From: Vreelandella sp031769195
GTDB lineage: Bacteria; Pseudomonadota; Gammaproteobacteria; Pseudomonadales; Halomonadaceae
DNA length: 64,000 nt
Assembly (NCBI RefSeq): GCF_031769195.1
Contig: NZ_JAVHNP010000006.1
Location: forward strand, 235,109-299,108
Reading direction: 5' to 3'
This document shows, piece by piece, positions 49,555 through 58,167 of the stretch (position 1 is its first letter; each line of letters starts with the position of its first letter). Position numbers and translations under genes: made by a program. The notes beneath the pieces were generated by a model. The model did no database searches. It worked only from the letters and a program-made list of their open reading frames with translations, and was not told the origin of the DNA.

Positions 49555-49824
49555 ATGACACCTGAAATGGTAATGAGCATCGCGTACCAAGGCATGCGTG
49601 TGACTCTATTTTTGGCTGGCCCCATGCTGTTAGCTGCGCTATTCACAGGTCTTATTATCAGCCTGTTTCAAGCAGCCACTCAAATTAATGAAATGACGCT
49701 CACCTTTATCCCTAAAATCTTGGCGGTTTTCGCTGTCCTGGTATTGGCTGGACCTTGGCTAATCGGCCTTATTACCGATTTCACCACGCGCCTTTTTACC
49801 AATATCCCTGCGATGGTCATGTAA
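49555..49824 (+). CDS. fliQ: FliQ, export gate protein
   Basis: 89 residues, two transmembrane helices (GPMLLAALFTGLIISLFQAATQ; ILAVFAVLVLAGPWLIGLITDF) with the conserved QINEMTLTFIPKI between them. Small hydrophobic component of the FliPQR pore. GAGGAG lies ahead of the ATG. Confidence 0.95.
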   Translation: MTPEMVMSIAYQGMRVTLFLAGPMLLAALFTGLIISLFQAATQINEMTLTFIPKILAVFAVLVLAGPWLIGLITDFTTRLFTNIPAMVM

Positions 49825-49827
49825 CCC

Positions 49828-50619
49828 GTGGTTGAGGTTACGTTTGCGCAACTCCAGGGTTGGCTCGTCGCATTTTTTTGGCCATTTGTGCGCATTACAG
49901 CTTTCATGACGGCAACCCCTCTGTGGGGCCACTCCAGCATCCCTAATCAAGCAAAAGTGGCCCTAGCTGCCGTTATCGCTATCGTCATTGCTCCCATTCT
50001 TCCTCCTATGCCTAATGTGCCACTGATGTCATGGGCAGGGCTTGGCATTATTATTGAGCAAATGCTCATCGGCTTCGCGATTGGCTTAGTCATGCACATC
50101 GTCTTTGCCGTTGTTCAGGCGGCAGGGGAGTTTATTGGCTTGCAGATGGGCCTTGCCTTCGCGAGCTTCTTTGACCTCTCTAGTGGCACTAATATTATGG
50201 TGCTGTCTCGCATTCTCTATATGGTCACCCTGCTCATGTTTCTCGCCTTCAATGGCCACCTGATGGTTTTAGAAACGCTGGTAATGAGCTTTCAAACACT
50301 GCCTATTGGCATAGGCACTTTAAACCCAAATGCCTTTGAACTACTCGCACGCTATGCAGGTACTATCTTTGCATCGGGTATGCTGCTCGCCCTCCCCCTC
50401 GTCGCTTCGCTGCTCATCATTAGCCTATCACTGGGTATTCTTAACCGCTCCGCGCCACAGCTAACCGTCTTTAACATCGGCTTTCCCACTTCGCTCACCG
50501 TTGGTTTAGCCCTGTTGATGGTCTTAATGAGTGATATTGGCAGTTTTCTACAACAACTCTTTAGCCAAGGAATAGGCTTTACACAGAACCTCATCGAAAC
50601 CATGGCGCCTCTAAACTAA
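49828..50619 (+). CDS. fliR: FliR, export gate protein
   Basis: 263 residues starting at a GTG three bases after the fliQ stop. Multiple membrane helices, with FAVVQAAGEFIGLQMGLAFASFFDL and ALPLVASLLIISLSLGILNRSAPQLTVFNIGFP matching FliR. Completes the FliPQR pore and contacts FlhB. No good ribosome site precedes it, so translation probably depends on coupling to fliQ. Last gene of the plus-strand fli run. Confidence 0.94.
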   Translation: MVEVTFAQLQGWLVAFFWPFVRITAFMTATPLWGHSSIPNQAKVALAAVIAIVIAPILPPMPNVPLMSWAGLGIIIEQMLIGFAIGLVMHIVFAVVQAAGEFIGLQMGLAFASFFDLSSGTNIMVLSRILYMVTLLMFLAFNGHLMVLETLVMSFQTLPIGIGTLNPNAFELLARYAGTIFASGMLLALPLVASLLIISLSLGILNRSAPQLTVFNIGFPTSLTVGLALLMVLMSDIGSFLQQLFSQGIGFTQNLIETMAPLN

Positions 50620-50620
50620 A

Positions 50621-50646
50621 ATGCCCCGGCACAGTGGCCGAGGCAT
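50621..50646. terminator. Intrinsic terminator between convergent fliR and flgL
   Basis: ATGCCCCGGC / GCCGAGGCAT stem (one mismatch) with loop ACAGTG. On the minus strand it is followed by TTTTAG, on the plus strand preceded by TAAAA, so it most clearly ends flgKL transcripts and probably also serves fliR. Confidence 0.7.
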
Positions 50647-50674
50647 CAAAGCGTCACGATTGCTCGTTAACAAA

Positions 50675-51916
50675 TTACATAAAGTCGAACAGTGACATAC
50701 CTTTAATATCCACAAACGCTTTCTGCGCCGCTTGTAGGCCTACTTGGCGCAAGCTGTATTCTGAAATCGCATCAGCGTAATCCAGATCCACTAGGTCTGA
50801 CAGCGTCTGCTCATAATTGAGCATCCGGTTGCCACCCACCGCATCAATGACATCCAGCTCATTCAGCTTAGCGCCAGCCGCCGCACGCACGGTTAGCACG
50901 TTGTCTAATGAATTATCCAAATCGCGCATCGATGTATTGAGCGTATTACGCAGCGCGGCTTTTTGAGTAGCGTTTTCAGCAGGCGTCTCTAACACCCGAA
51001 TAGCGGCCTCCATCGTACGAAAGAGGTCTGCCGGGCGCTGTTCACTGCCTGATTGAGCAACCAGAATTTCATCGCCCACCTCAGGAGTGCCTTTTAGTGA
51101 CAGGCTTACACCTCCGAAACTGAGCTGTTCACCAGCAACGTCGTAAGGCTGGTTTTCAAGACCTGTAACAGACTGCCAGTTGGCACCATCGAACTGCTCA
51201 ACGCTATAGGTGGGGTTACCTACCCCATCTTCAGCAAACAGGACGCGGAAGCTCTCGCCATAATCAGGGTCATTCACGTTAGTAACTTGTGGGCCACTGA
51301 ACGTAACGCTGCCTTGGTTGGCCACATCCGCTTCTGCGATATAGCCCGCACCACTGGGTGCGCCCTGAAAAATCGTCGCGCCATTTTCAGTGACTGGCAT
51401 TAAGCGAGAGGCATCAACGCGCTGCAAGCGTGTATTGGTGTCACCGTTATATTCAATATTTCCTGTGGGTGACTTAACGAAAGGGGGAGCGTCGTCTTTG
51501 TAACCACCAAAGATGTAGCGTCCATTCCCGTCGGTAGCATTCGCCTGACCGATCATTGTCTCGTAAACGCCCTTCAACTCACTGGCGATAGACTCGCGGT
51601 CAACATCGCTAAGCGTGTCGCTGGAGGCCTGTATCAGCAGCGTTTTGGCACTCGTCACCGCATCACTAATACTGTTTAGGATGCTCTCTGTTTGCGCTAA
51701 GGAGTTGCGCGCGGATACCCGCGAGTCTTCGTACTGCTCAGTAATCGCTTTAGACTGGTCAACCCCCACCGCCCGCGATGCCGCCTGCGGGTCATCAGAG
51801 GGATTCACTACACGGCGACCGCTAGCAATTTGCTGACTAACTTTCAGAAAATCATTCTGCTGACGGTTAATAGAAGCCGTACTTTGCTCATACATAGTGA
51901 CCGTACTAACACGCAT
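50675..51916 (-). CDS. flgL: FlgL, hook-filament junction protein (HAP3)
   Basis: 413 residues. The N-terminus (RVSTVTMYEQSTASINRQQNDFLKVSQQIASGRRVVNPSDDPQAA) and the C-terminus (DLVDLDYADAISEYSLRQVGLQAAQKAF) are the conserved flagellin-like coiled coils; the middle is a variable surface domain. It caps the hook with FlgK and receives the filament. AGGAG is 8 bases ahead of the ATG; it lies 15 bp after flgK. Confidence 0.95.
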   Translation of the reverse strand: MRVSTVTMYEQSTASINRQQNDFLKVSQQIASGRRVVNPSDDPQAASRAVGVDQSKAITEQYEDSRVSARNSLAQTESILNSISDAVTSAKTLLIQASSDTLSDVDRESIASELKGVYETMIGQANATDGNGRYIFGGYKDDAPPFVKSPTGNIEYNGDTNTRLQRVDASRLMPVTENGATIFQGAPSGAGYIAEADVANQGSVTFSGPQVTNVNDPDYGESFRVLFAEDGVGNPTYSVEQFDGANWQSVTGLENQPYDVAGEQLSFGGVSLSLKGTPEVGDEILVAQSGSEQRPADLFRTMEAAIRVLETPAENATQKAALRNTLNTSMRDLDNSLDNVLTVRAAAGAKLNELDVIDAVGGNRMLNYEQTLSDLVDLDYADAISEYSLRQVGLQAAQKAFVDIKGMSLFDFM

Positions 51917-51931
51917 CGCCTAAGCTCCTAA

Positions 51932-53584
51932 TTAATTCCGCAGGTTCAAAATAGTGTCCATTATCGTTCCCGCCGTATCGATCACGCGGGCATTCGCCTG
52001 ATAGAACTGCTGGTAACGGATCAAGTTAGCGGCTTCTTCGTCAAGGCTCACGCCAGACTCCGATTGCTGGACAGCGCGCAACTGATCAGTTAGCCCTTGA
52101 CGAGCGTCTAAATTCACCTGGGTAATGTTGGTGCGATTACCAACATCACTGACTATCACCCCATAAGCACCACTAACTGATGCATTACCACCAACAATGC
52201 TCCTGCTTTGTAACTCTTGGAGCGCAAGCGCATTGCGGTTATCACCAGCCCCTGCCGCAATCCAATCTGCAGGATCGTCTTCAGGGTTAAGAGGCTGCCC
52301 TGCGGCAATTTTATCCAAATCATTTATATTGACTTCAATACCACTAGCGGCACGGCGCAAAGGCTGAATTTCAAAGCGATCACCATTTTGTGGTGTACTG
52401 CTAAATACCATCGATATACCGCCAAATACAAGTGTATTATTTGCAGCATCCCAACCACTACCAATATCAACTATTTCACCACTACCCCTACGTGTTACCG
52501 AAGGCTCTCCTCCTTCAAAACGTATGGTATAGTCTGTCGGACGCAATTGATCTATGTTATCTGCAACATAGCTCATTTCCACTGCGGGAGCGCCTTCTGT
52601 CTGATAAGTGACTTGCAAGGGATTTACACGGAAAAAGTCTTCTCCCTGCAGACCATCAAGATCCACTCCTTGTTTGTGTTGCTCATTGAACGCGACAGAC
52701 AAAGAAACGGCAAGTTGCCCAATTTGGTTCTGAGTCTTATCGAGTGTCTCTGAACGAAATAGCATGAGACCACCTAGAGCCCCGCCCTTAACAGTGGACT
52801 CATCAAGCTGAGTAATATTGTTACTACTATCTCGATACCCTACAACAATACGTTGTGGATCATAGTCTGACTGAATAGCCTCAAGCTTAAACGAGCTTGC
52901 CCCGGTAACTAAAGGCTGGCCATTTGGAAGGCTAATATTATATGTTTTACCATCTTGAACATTAAGCTTAATATCTAGTCGTTCATTAAGCTCTGAAACC
53001 AAAAAATCTCGCTGATTAAGTAAACTGTTGGGAGCCTCTCCAGTACGAGCTCTTGCCAATGAAATTTCACGATTTAGCGTTGCTACTTGCTCAATCGAAT
53101 TATTAATCTGTACAACCTCATCACGTATTTGACCATTAATATTGCTCTGCATATCTTGCAGATAACCGTCAAATGAACGGAATTGAGCGCTTAGCGTATT
53201 CGCTGTGCCCAGCACACCTTGACGTGCCGCAGGGTCTGACGGGGAGCTTGCTAGATCTTCTAACGAAGAGAAGAACGTTTGCATGAGCGGAGAAAGCCCT
53301 GCGTCACGATCAGCCAGCAGGTTATCAATCTGTGAGACTTGATTATAGTAAGTCTCCAGCGCGCTGGACTGTGTCTTCGCGTTATTAAGCTGGTTAGCCA
53401 CATAGGTATTGAACTGACGTTCGATATCATTGACGCGTACGCCCCCACCAACACGCCCTTCGCCGAGCTGAGTTAGCTCGCGATTATAGCTCGGTGTGTA
53501 GACGTTACTAATATTGTTACTAGTCGTATTGAGGGCATTCTGCGCCGCATTGAGGCCGCTTAAGCCGATCGAAAACATGCTCAT
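51932..53584 (-). CDS. flgK: FlgK, hook-filament junction protein (HAP1)
   Basis: 550 residues. The conserved N-terminal part (SIGLSGLNAAQNALNTTSNNISNVYTPSYNRE) and C-terminal part (DEEAANLIRYQQFYQANARVIDTAGTIMDTIL) pack into the hook. The central, surface-exposed region encoded by about 52,300-53,100 is visibly AT-richer than the gene ends and the neighbours. A FliA promoter lies just upstream (53613-53639), giving a 5' leader of about 20 bases. Confidence 0.95.
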   Translation of the reverse strand: MSMFSIGLSGLNAAQNALNTTSNNISNVYTPSYNRELTQLGEGRVGGGVRVNDIERQFNTYVANQLNNAKTQSSALETYYNQVSQIDNLLADRDAGLSPLMQTFFSSLEDLASSPSDPAARQGVLGTANTLSAQFRSFDGYLQDMQSNINGQIRDEVVQINNSIEQVATLNREISLARARTGEAPNSLLNQRDFLVSELNERLDIKLNVQDGKTYNISLPNGQPLVTGASSFKLEAIQSDYDPQRIVVGYRDSSNNITQLDESTVKGGALGGLMLFRSETLDKTQNQIGQLAVSLSVAFNEQHKQGVDLDGLQGEDFFRVNPLQVTYQTEGAPAVEMSYVADNIDQLRPTDYTIRFEGGEPSVTRRGSGEIVDIGSGWDAANNTLVFGGISMVFSSTPQNGDRFEIQPLRRAASGIEVNINDLDKIAAGQPLNPEDDPADWIAAGAGDNRNALALQELQSRSIVGGNASVSGAYGVIVSDVGNRTNITQVNLDARQGLTDQLRAVQQSESGVSLDEEAANLIRYQQFYQANARVIDTAGTIMDTILNLRN

Positions 53585-53612
53585 GGTTCAATTCCTTAGG
53601 CCGATTTTCTAT

Positions 53613-53639
53613 TTATCGGCAGTGCGCGGCAAAACTTAA
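53613..53639 (-). promoter_or_regulatory. sigma28 (FliA) promoter of flgKL
   Basis: On the minus strand TTAAGTTT, 11 bases, GCCGATAA: one mismatch in the -35 and a perfect -10 against the FliA consensus. It lies in the 62-bp gap between flgJ and flgK, separating the late flgKL genes from the flgB-J operon. Confidence 0.88.
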
Positions 53640-53646
53640 GTGTGAC

Positions 53647-54669
53647 CTAACGCGAATCCGCCAACAGGCTATTTGACGCTGTGAGCGGCCCCATGGTGTT
53701 CATCACCGACACGAGCTTATCCGCATAGCGCGGGTCCGTGGCATAGCCACCCCGCTGCAGTTCACGCGCCGCCTGTTCAGCATTAGCTGCCTGCACCACC
53801 CCGGCGTAACGCGGGTTATTGCCTATTAAATTGGCATAATCGGTAAAGGCGTGCTCAAAGGAGTCATAAACACGGAACGTGTCGACCATCTGTGTGCGTT
53901 GGCCGTTCACATACTCATGGGTCACGATATCCGTCGTTTTACCTTGCCACTGACTGCCTGCTTTGATGCCAAACACGTTATAGCTATTGTGGCCCTGCTG
54001 AGTCGCAATCTCGTGTCGTCCCCAGCCCGTTTCGAGTGCAGCCTGAGCCAAAATCAACTCTGCTGGTACACCGGTGGCGGCACTGGCGGCCTGAGCGGGT
54101 GCTGCTAGCGTCTGCATGAAGCGATTAACATGGTCATGAGCAGACGCCGCAGGGCTCGGGGCTTCCGCTATGGCGGCAGGTGCGCCGCCGCTTGCCTCTT
54201 GCTGGCGAATAGCGTCTAACTCATCGTAAAAGCGCCCGCTGCCCGGTTGAGCAGGCGATTGGCCATTGGAAGGCTGTAAAGGGTTATCCAGCACACGCGG
54301 CGTTCCCCGCGGGATACCCGCTATGAGCGCTTGCAGTTCTTGGTCTGGATTAGCCACCTGCCCCACCGCACCTTGGCGTTGAAGCTGCTCTACCAGTGCA
54401 TCGGCTAAACCAATGCCACGGGAAGCCATGACTTGGGACCACTGTTGATCCAGCATCGATTGATAAAACGTTGTATCTCTACTATCCAGCAGGCCAGATG
54501 TAGGCGTCGCATCACGCATGCTCTTCACCATCATCTGGATAAACAACGCCTCAAACTGCTGAGCCGCGCCCTGGACGCCTGCTTCCGGATCTACACGGGC
54601 ATTATGCTGCAACCGCTGAAAGCCATTCATATCCAGCGCAAACTGGCTGGTCATATCGCCCATGCTCAT
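53647..54669 (-). CDS. flgJ: FlgJ, rod scaffold with peptidoglycan hydrolase domain
   Basis: 340 residues. The N-terminal rod-cap domain (DPEAGVQGAAQQFEALFIQMMVKSMRDATP) is joined by a Pro/Gln/Ala linker to a C-terminal glucosaminidase (AQAALETGWGRHEI with the catalytic Glu; SYNVFGIKAGSQWQGK; DSFEHAFTDYANLIGNNPRY). It opens the cell wall for rod passage. Dual-domain form as in enterobacteria and pseudomonads. The ATG overlaps the flgI stop (TGATG). Confidence 0.95.
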   Translation of the reverse strand: MSMGDMTSQFALDMNGFQRLQHNARVDPEAGVQGAAQQFEALFIQMMVKSMRDATPTSGLLDSRDTTFYQSMLDQQWSQVMASRGIGLADALVEQLQRQGAVGQVANPDQELQALIAGIPRGTPRVLDNPLQPSNGQSPAQPGSGRFYDELDAIRQQEASGGAPAAIAEAPSPAASAHDHVNRFMQTLAAPAQAASAATGVPAELILAQAALETGWGRHEIATQQGHNSYNVFGIKAGSQWQGKTTDIVTHEYVNGQRTQMVDTFRVYDSFEHAFTDYANLIGNNPRYAGVVQAANAEQAARELQRGGYATDPRYADKLVSVMNTMGPLTASNSLLADSR

Positions 54670-55802
54670 CAGATGATCTCCAGCTCAGCTCGTAAAGAAC
54701 CCGAGGCTCTCAACGCTTCTAGAATTGACATTAAATCTTGCGGCGTGGCACCAAGCGCGTTCAGCGCATTCACCACGTCAGCCAAATCGGCCCCTTCCAC
54801 AATCTGAAGATAGGCTTCCTGCTGCTCAATATTAATGTCCGCGTTTGGAACAACGACGGTCTCTCCCTGCCCCAGTGGATTCGGCTGACTAACACCAAAT
54901 TGAGTATCAATCATGATCGATAGATTGCCGTGAGCCACCGCCGCTCTGCGCAGCGTCACGGCACTGTTCATCACCACAGAGCCGGTACGCGCATTGAGTA
55001 CTACCTTGGCAGGTGCTTCCGTAGGCGTGACTTGGACGTTTTCAACTCGGGCCATAAAATTCACCCGCTCGTTAGCGTCCATCGGCCCATCAAGAGCAAT
55101 CACACGACCATTGCGTGCATAGGCAACGGACTGCCCGAACTCGCTATTAATCGCCGTTACCATGCGTTGAACGGTGCCAAAATCAGCATTATTTAGCTGC
55201 AGCTCAAGTACGCCACCGTTGCCACCCAGGTTTAACGGCACCTCACGCTCTACGAGGGCACCGTTGGGGATACGTCCTGATGCCTGTTGGTTAATTTGTA
55301 CGCTACTGCCACCCGCCTGTGCACCGGCTCCCCCCACTAACATATTGCCTTGAGCAATAGCGTAAGTATCTCCGTCAGCACCTTTTAGTGGCGTCATGAG
55401 GAGCGTGCCACCCCGCAGGCTGCTGGCGTTGGCAATCGAGGAAACCACGATATCTAAGCGCTGCCCTGGGCGAGAGAATGGCGGTAGGTCTGCCGTCACC
55501 ATCACAGCGGCAACGTTGCGCAGCTGCAGATTCGTGCCGGGCGGAACGGTGACCCCAAGCTGCGACAACATGTTGGTCAAACTCTGGCTGGTAAACGGGG
55601 CTTGGGTCGTTTGGTCGCCACTGCCGTCTAACCCCACCACCAAGCCATAACCTACCAGTTGGTTATCACGCACGCCGGCAAAGCCCGCCAGCTCGCGCAC
55701 TCGCTCGGCGTGGGCGGGCAACATCACAAAACAGAGCGTCACGAGCACTGCAAGGCGCGCGGTGACTTTCAGACGTTGATACGCTTTCCACTGTATAGCC
55801 AT
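54669..55802 (-). CDS. flgI: FlgI, P-ring protein
   Basis: 377 residues with a signal peptide (LAVLVTLCFVMLPAHA, cleaved before ERVRE). The mature start ELAGFAGVRDNQLVGYGLVVGLDGSGDQT and later TPLKGADGDTYAIAQGN are hallmark FlgI sequences. Periplasmic ring around the rod. Follows flgH by 36 bp. Confidence 0.96.
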   Translation of the reverse strand: MAIQWKAYQRLKVTARLAVLVTLCFVMLPAHAERVRELAGFAGVRDNQLVGYGLVVGLDGSGDQTTQAPFTSQSLTNMLSQLGVTVPPGTNLQLRNVAAVMVTADLPPFSRPGQRLDIVVSSIANASSLRGGTLLMTPLKGADGDTYAIAQGNMLVGGAGAQAGGSSVQINQQASGRIPNGALVEREVPLNLGGNGGVLELQLNNADFGTVQRMVTAINSEFGQSVAYARNGRVIALDGPMDANERVNFMARVENVQVTPTEAPAKVVLNARTGSVVMNSAVTLRRAAVAHGNLSIMIDTQFGVSQPNPLGQGETVVVPNADINIEQQEAYLQIVEGADLADVVNALNALGATPQDLMSILEALRASGSLRAELEII

Positions 55803-55838
55803 TTCACTAGGTCTCTGTTGTCGAGCTTGCTAACACGC

Positions 55839-56528
55839 CTAGAACGGCGACACATTCAGGAAAAAGCGCTGCAGCCAACCCATATGCTGCGCTTCATTAA
55901 TATAACCATCGCCAACGTACTCTATCCGCGCATCAGCCACTTGGGTGGAAGGCACCGTATTTTGTGCGGTAATGGTGCGTGGATTCACCACACCCGAGAA
56001 GCGGATAAATTCCGTTCCCTGGTTAATCGCAATCTGCTTTTCACCACGCACGCGCAAATTACCATTATTCATGACTTCCAATACCGACACGGTAATTGTG
56101 CCTGTGAAGGTATTATTGGCCTGAGAACCACCACCGCCAGCAAAGTCACTGGCCCCTTCGATATCAAAACCGTACTCAGCCAGCGTATCCAGCACATCAG
56201 GAAGCTGAGCTAAATTAAGGCTCGCACTGCCTGCGCGATTGGCATTAGATTGGGCATTTTTACTCGCACTAACTTCTTCATCGAGCACAATTGTCAGAAT
56301 ATCGCCTATGGTGCGAGGGCGACGATCTTCAAACAGCGGCTGATAGCCTCGACGCGCCTGATAGATGGAGCCGTTAGGAACCGGTGGCGGCCGATCAATA
56401 ATTGTAATTTGCTCCTGTTCCCCAACCACCGAAGCTCGCGGAATTTGTGCACACCCCGCGGTGATCAAAACAACCAGTACTAAGCCAGCGAGAATGCAGC
56501 GGCGTAAAAGTCTGTTTAATTCCAACAT
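55839..56528 (-). CDS. flgH: FlgH, L-ring lipoprotein
   Basis: 229 residues. Lipoprotein signal with lipobox ITAGC (lipidated Cys26). GSIYQARRGYQPLFEDRRPRTIGDILTIVLDE and RGEKQIAINQGTEFIRFSGVVNPRTI are typical of FlgH. Forms the outer-membrane bushing of the rod. Confidence 0.96.
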   Translation of the reverse strand: MLELNRLLRRCILAGLVLVVLITAGCAQIPRASVVGEQEQITIIDRPPPVPNGSIYQARRGYQPLFEDRRPRTIGDILTIVLDEEVSASKNAQSNANRAGSASLNLAQLPDVLDTLAEYGFDIEGASDFAGGGGSQANNTFTGTITVSVLEVMNNGNLRVRGEKQIAINQGTEFIRFSGVVNPRTITAQNTVPSTQVADARIEYVGDGYINEAQHMGWLQRFFLNVSPF

Positions 56529-56565
56529 GTCGCGCCCTGTTAGTTAGCTCTGACGAACAATGACA

Positions 56566-57348
56566 TTAGAGCTGACTCAACCGCGCTAGCATTTCGTCAC
56601 TGGTAGAGACCGCACGGCTGTTAATTTCATAAGCACGCTGCGTTTGGATCATATTGACCATTTCTTCAACTACGTTAACGTTCGAGGTTTCTACATAGCC
56701 TTGAAACAGACGACCAGCACCGTTATTACCCGGCGCGTTCTGGTTCGGAGCGCCCGAAGCACCTGTTTCAAGATAGAGATTGCCACCGACGCTCTCTAAA
56801 CCCGCCGGATTAATAAAGGATGCCACGTTAATTTGCCCAATATCCGCATCTTGCGCGATACCTGGCTGGCGAACGCTCACCGTGCCATCTTCACCAATCG
56901 AGACTGAAAGCGCGTTAGCAGGCACAAAAATAGCGGGCTCTAGCGGATAACCGTTAGCCGTCACCATTTGACCGTTTTCATTTAACTGAAAGCTACCATC
57001 GCGGGTGTAGCCAATCGTGCCATCTGGCAGCAAGACTTGAAAAAAACCTTCGCCGTTAATCGCCAAATCGCGGGAATTGCCTGTCTCTTCCAAACCACCT
57101 TGAGTATGCAGGCGTTCAGTGGCAACCGCTCGTACACCCGTACCAATTTGCATACCGGAAGGTAGGCGGTCTTGGATGTTGTTCTGAGCACCCGGCTGAC
57201 GCATATTCTGGTAGAGCAGGTCTTCAAAAACAGGACGAGACCGTTTAAAACCATTAGTGCTAACGTTCGCTAAGTTGTTTGAAATGACATCTAATTTGGT
57301 TTGCTGAGACTCTAGGCCCGTCTTGGCAGTCCACAAAGACTTAATCAT
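56566..57348 (-). CDS. flgG: FlgG, distal rod protein
   Basis: 260 residues. MIKSLWTAKTGLESQQTKLDVISNNLANVSTNGFKRSRPVFEDLLYQ is the FlgG signature, and the C-terminus (GYVETSNVNVVEEMVNMIQTQRAYEINSRAVSTSDEML) is the conserved axial-protein coiled coil. Forms the distal rod through the P and L rings. Confidence 0.96.
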   Translation of the reverse strand: MIKSLWTAKTGLESQQTKLDVISNNLANVSTNGFKRSRPVFEDLLYQNMRQPGAQNNIQDRLPSGMQIGTGVRAVATERLHTQGGLEETGNSRDLAINGEGFFQVLLPDGTIGYTRDGSFQLNENGQMVTANGYPLEPAIFVPANALSVSIGEDGTVSVRQPGIAQDADIGQINVASFINPAGLESVGGNLYLETGASGAPNQNAPGNNGAGRLFQGYVETSNVNVVEEMVNMIQTQRAYEINSRAVSTSDEMLARLSQL

Positions 57349-57378
57349 ACATAAGTTCCCTTGGCTAAGTGGCTACGA

Positions 57379-58137
57379 TTAGCCCTGAATAGATAGAATG
57401 CTGTTGGCTCGTTGAGCGTTCTCGTCGGCCGAACTGAGCATTTTCATTTGCATATCGTAGCGACGCGCCACGTCAATCATCGAGACCATGGCATCGACAG
57501 CACTCACGTTACTGCCTTCTAGCGCACCGCTGACCAAACGCGCATCTTCATCAGCTTGAAGTACGCCTGGAGCCCCATCAGCGCCAGGAGGCGCCCTGAA
57601 TAAACCATCGTCTCCGCGCTCCAGGCCTTGCTCATCTGGCGTAACGAGTTTAATTCGCCCAACATCTACCATGGCTGCAGGGCCTTCCCCTTGAGGGATG
57701 GCACTAATGGTGCCATCGGCACCAAAGGAAATCTGTGCCCCTTGCGGCACTGCGATTGGCCCTGCATCTCCCATCACGGGGCGACCTACGCTCAGTAACA
57801 CACCGTCGCTATCGAGCTGCAAATCTCCACGGCGGGTGTAGGTCTCGGTGCCATCTTCTGCTAATACCGCCATCCAGGCATTGCCCTGCATGGCCACATC
57901 CAGTGTACGCCCGGTACGCTCAATAGGGCCTTGTGAGAAATCGGTACCTGGCGTTGTCGCAACAGCCGACACTCGGGTGGCCAGTGCGCCATCTCCTTGG
58001 ACAGGGACAGAACGCACGGCCTGCAGTTGGGCGCGAAAGCCAGCGGTAGATACATTCGATAGGTTATTACTCACTACCGACTGTTGTTCCATCGAGTGTT
58101 TAGCGCCGCTCATGGCGGTGTATAGCATGCGATCCAA
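57379..58137 (-). CDS. flgF: FlgF, proximal rod protein
   Basis: 252 residues. Begins MDRMLYTAMSGAKHSMEQQSVVSNNLSNVSTAGFRAQL; the C-terminal end is LEGSNVSAVDAMVSMIDVARRYDMQMKML. It has the FlgF length and the FlgF-type start (D-R-M-L-Y-T-A-M-S-G). Proximal rod component. Confidence 0.95.
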   Translation of the reverse strand: MDRMLYTAMSGAKHSMEQQSVVSNNLSNVSTAGFRAQLQAVRSVPVQGDGALATRVSAVATTPGTDFSQGPIERTGRTLDVAMQGNAWMAVLAEDGTETYTRRGDLQLDSDGVLLSVGRPVMGDAGPIAVPQGAQISFGADGTISAIPQGEGPAAMVDVGRIKLVTPDEQGLERGDDGLFRAPPGADGAPGVLQADEDARLVSGALEGSNVSAVDAMVSMIDVARRYDMQMKMLSSADENAQRANSILSIQG

Positions 58138-58167
58138 GACGCTTACTCCTTGATCTATTAGCGACTA